5,331 nucleotides of DNA from Balneolales bacterium (GTDB lineage Bacteria; Bacteroidota; Rhodothermia; Balneolales; Natronogracilivirgulaceae): the NCBI GenBank assembly GCA_007116685.1, contig SKIC01000077.1, positions 1 to 5,331 of the forward strand, read 5' to 3'. How positions within the stretch are numbered: position 1 is the stretch's first letter; each line of letters begins with the position of its first letter. The notes under the pieces were generated by a model. That model was not told where the DNA came from. It saw only the letters and a list, made by a program, of their open reading frames with translations, and ran no database searches. This document shows, in pieces, positions 1 through 5,331 of the stretch. The translations under genes were made by a program, and so were the position numbers.

Positions 1-51
1 AATTATTACCGTAAAAAGGAGAACAAACGTTATGGGGATTAGTTTTTTCAT
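1..51 (-). CDS. Start of a putative exported protein or lipoprotein (partial, cut by the window edge)
   Basis: An ATG at 49-51 opens a reading frame that runs without a stop to the window edge, giving the 17 residues MKKLIPITFVLLFTVII. This has the form of a secretion signal: a short basic n-region (Lys2, Lys3) followed by an unbroken hydrophobic core. The cleavage region, and any lipobox cysteine, would lie outside the window. The frame begins 54 nt after the trpA stop on the same strand and happens to be in the same frame as trpA. A TTG further upstream at 88-90 is in frame, but the ATG gives the better signal peptide. There is no Shine-Dalgarno sequence, as with the other genes here. Function cannot be told from 17 residues. 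It could instead be the first transmembrane helix of a membrane protein, or chance. It is unlikely to be a tryptophan pathway enzyme, since those are cytoplasmic. Confidence 0.5.
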   Translation of the reverse strand, partial: MKKLIPITFVLLFTVII

Positions 52-105
52 AGCCAGTATAAATTTGTGAGTCTGGTAAAACGTGGACAATATAAAAATA
101 AACTT

Positions 106-924
106 TTAGGAAGCAGGCACATCCGCCTTATTGCCATATTTAAGAGTCTTAACGAAAGAAACGACATTTTCTTTCCATCCAGCATTCGGATAATTTTCGC
201 GGATATTGGTTATCAATGCTGAGCCAACAACGAAACCATCCATCTTTTCTGAAATTCTGGTTGCATCCTCATAATTTTTGATACCGAAGCCAACCAAGAC
301 CGGATTTTTATGAATATTCGAATTAACCCTGTCTATGAACTTTTCAACTGATTTAGCTACTTCGTCACCATCTCTGGCACCGGTTACTCCCGTCACAGAA
401 ACACAGTATATAAAACCTCTGGATTTTTCGTCAATCAACTTCATTCGTTCCTCAGTGGTATTTGGGGCAACCAGATAAATCAAATCCAGATCATATTTTT
501 TACACATAGCATCTACCTGGTCTGCTTCTTCTACAGGAACATCGGGTAAAATAAAACCATCTACTCCGGCTTCCGCAGCATCTGAGAAAAATGCTTCCAT
601 TCCGTACTTTAAGATGGGATTGATATAACCCATTAAGACAAGCGGAATTTGAGATGATTTTCTTACTTCTTTCACCATTTCAAAAATGGATGAGAGCGTA
701 GTTCCATTCTCAATCGCTACATTACTTGAGTATTGAATGGTAGGGCCATCTGCCAATGGATCCGAAAATGGCATTCCTAATTCGATGATATCAGCGCCGT
801 TTTTTTCAAAACCTAGAATCAAATCAACTGTTGCTTCTTGTTCGGGATAACCTGCCGTAAGAAAAAGCGTCATTACTTTTTCGTCTTCAGCTTTGTTCTT
901 GAAAACGTTTGAAATTCGGGACAT
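106..924 (-). CDS. trpA: Tryptophan synthase alpha subunit
   Basis: This cytoplasmic TIM-barrel enzyme cleaves indole-3-glycerol phosphate to indole and glyceraldehyde 3-phosphate and channels the indole to TrpB. The 272-residue length is normal for the family (268 in Salmonella). The signature IELGMPFSDPLADGP spans residues 47-61 and contains the catalytic Glu48 and Asp59 (Salmonella Glu49 and Asp60). Tyr173 sits where Salmonella Tyr175 does. The mobile loop 6 motif TGVTGAR is at 178-184. GFGI at 212-215 and GSA at 234-236 form the phosphate-binding end of the barrel. The ATG start gives the usual N-terminus with Phe8 and the LFLTAGYP stretch at 20-27. It is the last recognised trp gene of the operon, 27 nt after trpB. 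No key residue is missing. The leader before the ATG has no Shine-Dalgarno sequence. Confidence 0.98.
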   Translation of the reverse strand: MSRISNVFKNKAEDEKVMTLFLTAGYPEQEATVDLILGFEKNGADIIELGMPFSDPLADGPTIQYSSNVAIENGTTLSSIFEMVKEVRKSSQIPLVLMGYINPILKYGMEAFFSDAAEAGVDGFILPDVPVEEADQVDAMCKKYDLDLIYLVAPNTTEERMKLIDEKSRGFIYCVSVTGVTGARDGDEVAKSVEKFIDRVNSNIHKNPVLVGFGIKNYEDATRISEKMDGFVVGSALITNIRENYPNAGWKENVVSFVKTLKYGNKADVPAS

Positions 925-951
925 AAATGTAGACTAAAAGTGTAAGTGTGA

Positions 952-2172
952 TTAAATGTATTTTGAAATCGTGCCCATGTCTTTATCACCCCTGCCTGAG
1001 CAATTCAATACAACAATTTCATTTTCTGTGGTTTGAGGCATCAGAATATTCAAATAAGAAATGGCATGAGCGGTTTCTAAGGCAGGGATTATTCCTTCCA
1101 AAGATGACGAGAGTTTTACGCCTTCCAGAGCTTCTTTATCATTTACAGCAACGTACTTTACTCTGCCTGTATCAAACAAGTGGGCGTGTTCGGGACCAAT
1201 TCCGGGATAATCCAGTCCGGCACTAACGGAATGCGCCAATTGTACTTGGCCCGAATCCGTTTGGAGTAAATAACTTAGTGAGCCATGCAAAACACCGGGC
1301 GTGCCTTTGGTTAGCGTAGCAGCGGTTTCTTCGGTTTCGAAGCCCAATCCACCGGCTTCTATTCCGATCAATTTCACAGAGGCGTCATCCACAAAAGGAT
1401 AAAAAATGCCGATGGCATTAGAGCCACCACCAACACAAGCCAGCACATAATCGGGTAGAATGTTCTCGCCTTCGGCTTCTTGTAGTTGGCGTTTGGTTTC
1501 ATCACCAATAATTCGGTGAAATTCTCTGGCCATTACCGGATATGGATGCGGCCCAACAGCAGAACCAATGATATAAAAAGTATCCTCAACGTTGGTTACC
1601 CAATCCCGAATGGCTTCGTTTGTGGCATCTTTTAAAGTTTTTGAACCACTGTGGACGGGAATCACCTTTGCTCCCATTAAACCCATGCGGTCTACATTCA
1701 ACTTTTGGCGCTCCGTATCTTCCGCACCCATGTAGATGATACATTCCATGCCGAATTTTGCACAAACCGTAGCCGTAGCCACACCATGCTGACCAGCACC
1801 AGTTTCAGCAATAATGCGTTTTTTACCCATTCTTCTGGCAAGTAAAACCTGACCGATGGCATTATTAATTTTGTGGGCACCCGTATGACACAAATCTTCT
1901 CTTTTAAAGTAGATTTTTGCTTTACCAAAATGTTCAGTAAGACGGTCGCAGAAGGTAAGCGGGGTTTCCCGACCAACGTATTCATTTAATAAACGGTGAT
2001 AATCAGCCCAAAACGTATCGTCTTTAATGGCTGTTTGAAAAGCAGACTCCAATTCTTCCAATGCAGGAATCAGAATCTCCGGCACAAATTTTCCACCGAA
2101 TTTTCCGAAATATCCTTTTTTGTCTGGAAAGGAATACGTTTGAGTTTCTTCTTGTGTGGTCGTTTCTATCAT
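952..2172 (-). CDS. trpB: Tryptophan synthase beta subunit
   Basis: This PLP-dependent enzyme condenses indole with L-serine to give L-tryptophan, and works as an alpha2-beta2 complex with TrpA. At 406 residues it is slightly longer than the Salmonella protein (397), mostly through a polar, Thr/Gln/Glu-rich N-terminal tail of about 18 residues before GYFGKFGGKFVPE at 20-32. The PLP Schiff-base lysine is Lys101 in HTGAHKIN (97-104). The catalytic Glu is Glu123 in AETGAGQHG (122-130). The PLP phosphate loop GGGSNAIG is at 248-255. Ser392 in CSGRGDKD (391-398) should contact the pyridine nitrogen, as Salmonella Ser377 does. The motifs match the classical TrpB1 type that pairs with TrpA. No other Met codon near the N-terminus competes as a start. 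It lies 46 nt after trpF and 27 nt before trpA, and the bases just before its ATG are A-rich with no Shine-Dalgarno sequence. Confidence 0.98.
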   Translation of the reverse strand: MIETTTQEETQTYSFPDKKGYFGKFGGKFVPEILIPALEELESAFQTAIKDDTFWADYHRLLNEYVGRETPLTFCDRLTEHFGKAKIYFKREDLCHTGAHKINNAIGQVLLARRMGKKRIIAETGAGQHGVATATVCAKFGMECIIYMGAEDTERQKLNVDRMGLMGAKVIPVHSGSKTLKDATNEAIRDWVTNVEDTFYIIGSAVGPHPYPVMAREFHRIIGDETKRQLQEAEGENILPDYVLACVGGGSNAIGIFYPFVDDASVKLIGIEAGGLGFETEETAATLTKGTPGVLHGSLSYLLQTDSGQVQLAHSVSAGLDYPGIGPEHAHLFDTGRVKYVAVNDKEALEGVKLSSSLEGIIPALETAHAISYLNILMPQTTENEIVVLNCSGRGDKDMGTISKYI

Positions 2173-2194
2173 GATTTTTAATTTTTCGGGTGCT

Positions 2195-2254
2195 GAATTA
2201 CAAATTTCGTTTCTGGAACTACAAATCTCCCATTTCTTGTAAATCCCAAATCTC
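2195..2254 (-). repeat. Degenerate short direct repeats across the trpF stop codon
   Basis: On the minus strand, GAGATTTGTAGTTC (2216-2229) and GAAATTTGTAATTC (2195-2208) match at 12 of 14 bases and start 21 nt apart. A third, partial copy, GAGATTTG (2247-2254), lies 25 nt upstream inside trpF. A further shared block, AAGAAATG, occurs at 2231-2238 and 2258-2265. The trpF TAG is in the middle copy. The 21 nt period keeps frame, so the next copy supplies a second in-frame stop, TAA. The repeats may be an eroded local tandem duplication at the end of trpF. An operator is possible but there is no direct support for one. Confidence 0.45.
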
Positions 2255-2890
2255 TCTCATTTCTTCAATAAAATCATCCATTTTGTCAAAGTCTTTCTTA
2301 CCGGGTTCGGACTCTAAACTGCTGGACAAATCTACGGCGAACGGTCTTACTGTTTTAATCGCTTTTCTGATGTTTTTGGTTCCCAAACCGCCGGCAAGAA
2401 AAAATGGAATATCTTCGCCAATAGCCTGTAGCATATCCCAATCAAATGTTTTTCCCGTACCGCCGTACTCTTTATCATCCCAGGCATCAAAAAGAAGATA
2501 TTCGGTATGATTGAGATATGGGTCAATTACTTTTCGCAAATCGTCTTCGCTCATTTCGGGATGAATCCGAAAACTTTTGATGACCGGTTTATCCAGTAGA
2601 TCAATGTATTCGGGGGTCTCTTCGCCGTGTAATTGCACATAATCCACGCCCGACATCAGAGCGTAGTGATTAACATCATCCAATGGCTGATTCACGAAAA
2701 CACCCACTTTCTGGGGTCCTTCTATCCAGTTTATAATGGCTCCTGCTTTTTCAGGAGAGATGTATCTGGGAGATTTTTCGTAAAAGATAAATCCAAGAAA
2801 ATCGATTAAAGCACCGGATGCATATCGAGCATGCTCCAGCTCGGTTATTCCGCAAATCTTAACTCTTGTTCTGTTGTCTTCTATAAACAT
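2219..2890 (-). CDS. trpF: Phosphoribosylanthranilate isomerase
   Basis: TrpF catalyses the Amadori rearrangement of N-(5-phosphoribosyl)anthranilate to CdRP, the substrate of TrpC. It is a single-domain TIM barrel, here not fused to TrpC. VKICGIT at 10-16 carries the catalytic Cys13. LLFDA at 132-136 carries the catalytic Asp135, followed by GGTGKTFDW at 143-151. VQLHGEE is at 85-91 and LAGGL at 165-169. The phosphate-binding motif reads DLSSSLES at 187-194, with Ser191 where most homologues have Gly (E. coli has Ala). The 223 residues are slightly longer than many homologues because of about ten extra C-terminal residues after the last helix (EMREIWDLQEMGDL), encoded by degenerate repeats that continue past the TAG stop. 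The start is the only Met near the KICGIT motif. The gene lies 19 nt after trpC. Function is secure; the C-terminal tail is the only unusual part. Confidence 0.97.
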   Translation of the reverse strand: MFIEDNRTRVKICGITELEHARYASGALIDFLGFIFYEKSPRYISPEKAGAIINWIEGPQKVGVFVNQPLDDVNHYALMSGVDYVQLHGEETPEYIDLLDKPVIKSFRIHPEMSEDDLRKVIDPYLNHTEYLLFDAWDDKEYGGTGKTFDWDMLQAIGEDIPFFLAGGLGTKNIRKAIKTVRPFAVDLSSSLESEPGKKDFDKMDDFIEEMREIWDLQEMGDL

Positions 2891-2909
2891 GATTTGAAAT
2901 TACTTGGAT

Positions 2910-3692
2910 TTAATTTTCCTCAAAAAGTGCTTTGAGTGCTTTTCCGGGATCTGGCTGACGCATAAAATGCTCTCCAATGAGTGCGGAATGTATATTTTCC
3001 TTTAGCAACAGATTAATGTCCGCCTTAGAAGAAAGTCCGCTTTCAGAAACTGTGACTACATTATCCGGAGCAGTCTGCAACAAGCGTATGCCACGATGTA
3101 CATCTACTTCAAAGGTATTTAAATTTCGATTATTCACTCCTAAAATGCGGGTATAAGAGTAATCCATCGCATGTACTTCTTCTTCTGTGTAGCATTCCAC
3201 AAGACACTCCAAACCAGCCTCTGTAGCCGCGTGATGGAGTTCTTGTAATTGCGTCCCATCAAGAATAGAGGCAATCAATAAAATGGCATCAGCGCCTATA
3301 GCTTTTGCCTCTTCTACCTGATAAAAATCGATGATGAAATCTTTACGCAAAATAGGCACTTCCGCAAATGCAGCAATGTCCGTTAAAAATTGAGCATCAC
3401 CTTTAAAAAACGGTTTATCAGTCAAAACTGAAATGGCAGCTGCGCCTGCATTCATATACTGCTCAGCGATTCGCTCATGCTGAAAATCTTCCCGAATCAA
3501 TCCTTTGGATGGCGACGCTTTTTTGACCTCAGCGATGATCGAGACCGATTCCGAATCAGAAAGAGCCTCATAAAGTGAGCGTCTGTTTTTTTCATACATG
3601 GGAAATGATGTAAAATCACTTTTCGCAATTTTCTGCTTTTGCTTGTTTACATCTTCTCGTGTTTGCGCTGTAATTTTTTCCAGGATTGTCAT
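2910..3692 (-). CDS. trpC: Indole-3-glycerol phosphate synthase
   Basis: TrpC closes the indole ring by decarboxylation and dehydration of CdRP to indole-3-glycerol phosphate, the TrpA substrate. It is a monofunctional TIM barrel of 260 residues, the usual length. The active-site residues known from Sulfolobus IGPS can be placed: Glu55 and Lys57 in IAEVKKASPSKG (53-64), Lys117 in LRKDF (115-119), Glu166 in LVECYTE (164-170), Asn187 in GVNNRNL (185-191), and Glu217 and Ser218 in VSESGL (215-220). IGEHFM at 239-244 is the C-terminal phosphate-side signature. The N-terminal MTILEKI with following basic and polar residues is the standard helical extension, which supports the chosen ATG. That ATG shares its A with the TAA of trpD, so translation is probably coupled to trpD. 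No essential residue is missing. Confidence 0.98.
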   Translation of the reverse strand: MTILEKITAQTREDVNKQKQKIAKSDFTSFPMYEKNRRSLYEALSDSESVSIIAEVKKASPSKGLIREDFQHERIAEQYMNAGAAAISVLTDKPFFKGDAQFLTDIAAFAEVPILRKDFIIDFYQVEEAKAIGADAILLIASILDGTQLQELHHAATEAGLECLVECYTEEEVHAMDYSYTRILGVNNRNLNTFEVDVHRGIRLLQTAPDNVVTVSESGLSSKADINLLLKENIHSALIGEHFMRQPDPGKALKALFEEN

Positions 3693-3694
3693 TA
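3690..3694 (-). promoter_or_regulatory. trpD/trpC stop-start overlap (TAATG)
   Basis: The TAA stop of trpD and the ATG of trpC share one base. There is no Shine-Dalgarno sequence ahead of the trpC start, so reinitiation by ribosomes finishing trpD is the likely way trpC is translated. The overlap is seen directly; coupling is inferred. Confidence 0.6.
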
Positions 3695-4720
3695 TTGCGC
3701 AAGTTTTTGAGTTACAGAAGCAAATTGTTGCAGCTTGTCAAAGGCTGCGCCTGAGTCTATACTTTCCTTAGCCTTTTGATGAGCAACTTCGATATCATCA
3801 AACAAACCCGATGCTTTTAAAGCAAACGTCGCATTCAGTAATACAATCTCTTTCTGAGCCCGGCTTGCCTTGTTATGAAGGATATTCCTAATGATTTCGG
3901 CATTGAATTTGGCATCGCCTCCCAGTAAAGCTTCGGAAGGTTGAATTTCCAAACTGAACATTCTTGGATCGAAAGTAGAACCGCTGGAAACTTTGCCGTA
4001 TTGCAATGTAAAAACGTGCGTAGTAGTTGTAGTGGTGAATTCATCCATGCCATCCGCAGCGTGAACACCGTAGGCAAATTCCGTATCTAATTGGGATAAG
4101 ATGCGCATCATTAAAGCGGCAACGTCTTTGTTATAGGCACCAATTACCTGTCGCTTCACTCCCGCCGGATTCAATAATGGTCCGAGAATATTGAAAAAAG
4201 TCCGCATCCCCAGTTCCTTACGAGCGGGCATAACGTATTTCATGGCGGGGTGAAACAATGGAGCAAACATAAATGCCATTCCAGTCTCTGCAAAGCAGGT
4301 TTCTACAGCTTCTTTGGGCAAATCCGGTTTCACGCCTAATTCTTCGAGCACGTCATAACTACCGCTTTTACTTGAAATACTGCGATTACCGTGCTTTAGA
4401 ACGGGTACCCCTGCTCCAGCAGCAACAAACATGGTTGCGGTTGAAATATTAAAAGTGCCCGTTCCATCTCCGCCGGTCCCACATAGGTCAATGGCATTTT
4501 CGTGACTCGCATTTACTTTTAAAGAAGCATTCCGCATCACTCTCACGAAAGAGGCGAGCTCATCTACGGTTTCACCTTTGGAACGCATTCCGAATAAGAA
4601 AGCAGCCGTTTGAGCGTGATTACACTGTCCGGTTATAATTTCGGATAGTGCAAATTCTGCTACTTTGTTGGATAGATGCTCGTGCCTACTGAGTTTTTCT
4701 AAAATATCTTTAAATATCAT
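3692..4720 (-). CDS. trpD: Anthranilate phosphoribosyltransferase
   Basis: TrpD transfers phosphoribose from PRPP to anthranilate, the second step of the branch. At 342 residues it is the normal stand-alone form, not fused to TrpG. The N-terminal helical domain covers about 1-70 and contains GQCNHAQTAAFLFGMRSKGE at 31-50. The PRPP-binding glycine loop DLCGTGGDGTGTFNIST spans 78-94. KHGNRSISSKSGSYDVLEELG occupies 109-129. Arg167 aligns with the anthranilate-binding Arg164 of the Sulfolobus enzyme. NILGPLLNPA is at 177-186. Asp226 and Glu227 of DGMDE (223-227) are the metal-binding pair. Just after them, residues 229-234 are six threonines in a row, where homologues have a less uniform Ser/Thr-containing segment. 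The gene starts 24 nt after trpG; a weak GAAAG lies upstream of the ATG but is not a clear ribosome binding site. Its TAA overlaps the trpC start. Confidence 0.98.
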   Translation of the reverse strand: MIFKDILEKLSRHEHLSNKVAEFALSEIITGQCNHAQTAAFLFGMRSKGETVDELASFVRVMRNASLKVNASHENAIDLCGTGGDGTGTFNISTATMFVAAGAGVPVLKHGNRSISSKSGSYDVLEELGVKPDLPKEAVETCFAETGMAFMFAPLFHPAMKYVMPARKELGMRTFFNILGPLLNPAGVKRQVIGAYNKDVAALMMRILSQLDTEFAYGVHAADGMDEFTTTTTTHVFTLQYGKVSSGSTFDPRMFSLEIQPSEALLGGDAKFNAEIIRNILHNKASRAQKEIVLLNATFALKASGLFDDIEVAHQKAKESIDSGAAFDKLQQFASVTQKLAQ

Positions 4721-4744
4721 TGTATTGGTACTTTCAAGTTTTCT

Positions 4745-5308
4745 CTATTGCTTAACCCAATTTTCAAGCATTTTAGGTCCTTCAGTCGTCAAAATACTTT
4801 CGGGATGAAATTGGATTCCTTCGACAGGATGAGATTTGTGGCGGACACCCATAATCAATCCGTCGGTAGTCCGACACGTTACTTCCAATTCATCAGGAAC
4901 GCTTTCTTCTTCCAGGCAAAGAGAGTGATATCGTGTTGCAATAAAATCCTGATCTACATTTTCAAAAATTGATTTCCCATCATGCGTTATTACGGAAGTT
5001 TTTCCATGCATCAAGCTCGGAGCATGCACTACTTTAGCACCATAAACCTGACCAATAGCCTGGTGCCCAAGACAAACACCCAAAATTGGTATTTTTGAAC
5101 CTAAGTCTTTAATCAGTGCTTCTGTGATACCGGCGTCCTCCGGTCTACCCGGACCAGGTGAAATGAGGATTTTTGAAGGGCGCATGGCCTTAACTTCATC
5201 CACAGAAAGTTTGTCATTTCTGTACACCTGATACAATTTTGTGTGAGCCGCAACTAAATGCACTAGATTGTACGTGAATGAATCGTAATTGTCGATTATG
5301 AGAATCAT
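4745..5308 (-). CDS. trpG: Anthranilate synthase glutamine amidotransferase subunit (component II)
   Basis: TrpG is the class I glutaminase that releases ammonia from glutamine and passes it to TrpE for anthranilate formation. The N-terminus MILIIDNYDSFTYNLVH is characteristic and fixes the start. The oxyanion strand PGPG is at 51-54. The nucleophile is Cys79 in GVCLGHQ (77-83). MHGKTS is at 100-105 and RYHSL at 126-130. The catalytic His168 and Glu170 lie in FHPES (167-171). The 187-residue length is typical of a free amidotransferase domain. PabA, the equivalent in folate synthesis, is nearly indistinguishable by motif, and in some bacteria one protein serves both enzymes. Placement at the head of trpDCFBA points to a tryptophan role. 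The partner TrpE is not in the window and probably lies immediately upstream. Confidence 0.96.
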   Translation of the reverse strand: MILIIDNYDSFTYNLVHLVAAHTKLYQVYRNDKLSVDEVKAMRPSKILISPGPGRPEDAGITEALIKDLGSKIPILGVCLGHQAIGQVYGAKVVHAPSLMHGKTSVITHDGKSIFENVDQDFIATRYHSLCLEEESVPDELEVTCRTTDGLIMGVRHKSHPVEGIQFHPESILTTEGPKMLENWVKQ

Positions 5309-5317
5309 TTGCGAATA

Positions 5318-5320
5318 TTA
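5318..5320 (-). other. Possible stop codon of an upstream gene (trpE expected)
   Basis: A TAA sits 9 nt before the trpG ATG, in a frame open from the window edge (residues FHI then stop). Gene order makes trpE the expected upstream neighbour, but three codons cannot identify it. The other two forward frames in this 23 nt stretch have no stop before trpG, so the upstream gene could equally overlap trpG or end outside the window. Confidence 0.2.
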
Positions 5321-5331
5321 AATGTGAAAAC

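Noticed and set aside
52..90. TTGTCC and TATACT as a promoter before the gene at 51
   Set aside because: The spacer is 23 nt, too long for a sigma-70-type promoter, and TATACT is only 4 nt from the ATG. It does not fit the Bacteroidota TAnnTTTG pattern either.
924..960. Repeat of TACATTTA at the trpB end and trpA start, plus tandem ACACTT between them
   Set aside because: Eight- and six-base matches in AT-rich sequence are expected by chance, and no structure or function follows from them.
948..1226. Plus-strand open frame of 92 codons antisense to trpB
   Set aside because: It lies wholly opposite strongly conserved trpB sequence, has no recognisable domain, and its composition is what antisense reading of a coding gene gives.
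1698..1985. Minus-strand open frame of 95 codons inside trpB
   Set aside because: It is an out-of-frame reading of trpB, where the real frame carries the PLP lysine and catalytic Glu motifs.
1996..2181. Plus-strand open frame of 61 codons opposite the trpB 5' end
   Set aside because: It is antisense to conserved trpB codons, with no leader or motif of its own.
2201..2229. Bacteroidota-type -33/-7 promoter in the trpF-trpB gap
   Set aside because: Two TTTG elements occur, but the spacing to the second is too short and its TA is replaced by GA, so the match is poor.
2190..2510. Plus-strand open frame of 106 codons antisense to trpF
   Set aside because: The Ser/Lys-rich product has no recognisable domain and lies almost entirely opposite trpF, so it is a shadow frame.
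3835..4077. Minus-strand open frame of 80 codons inside trpD
   Set aside because: It is an out-of-frame reading of trpD with no independent support.
4748..4972. Plus-strand open frame of 74 codons opposite the 3' half of trpG
   Set aside because: It is opposite the FHPES catalytic region of trpG and has no domain.

Overview
The window is a stretch of a tryptophan biosynthesis operon, all on the minus strand, so transcription runs from right to left. Six intact genes appear in the order trpG, trpD, trpC, trpF, trpB, trpA. Together they supply the glutaminase subunit for anthranilate synthesis and every later step from anthranilate to L-tryptophan. The synthase subunit TrpE is not in the window. 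It would be expected immediately upstream, past the right edge, and a possible stop codon for such a gene lies 9 nt before trpG.

Layout, right to left. 5309-5331 is the upstream junction, possibly the end of trpE. trpG is at 4745-5308, then a 24 nt gap. trpD is at 3692-4720 and overlaps trpC by one base (TAATG). trpC is at 2910-3692, then a 19 nt gap. trpF is at 2219-2890, then a 46 nt gap carrying short degenerate repeats. trpB is at 952-2172, then a 27 nt gap. trpA is at 106-924, then 54 nt with no visible terminator. A new reading frame begins at 51 with a signal-peptide-like N-terminus and is cut off by the left edge. No stretch over 300 bases lacks a gene.

Organism: the genes are separate (no trpGD, trpCF or trpBA fusion), start on ATG, and have no convincing Shine-Dalgarno sequence before any start. 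Leaders are AT-rich and base composition is moderately AT-leaning. This fits the Bacteroidota/Balneolota (FCB) group of bacteria. That assignment is an inference from style, not from a database search.

The pathway genes look functional: all catalytic residues I could place are present. I see no new biological system. The points worth a second look are small: degenerate repeats with tandem in-frame stops at the 3' end of trpF, a Gly-to-Ser change in the TrpF phosphate-binding motif, a six-threonine run in TrpD, and the truncated exported-protein gene downstream of trpA.
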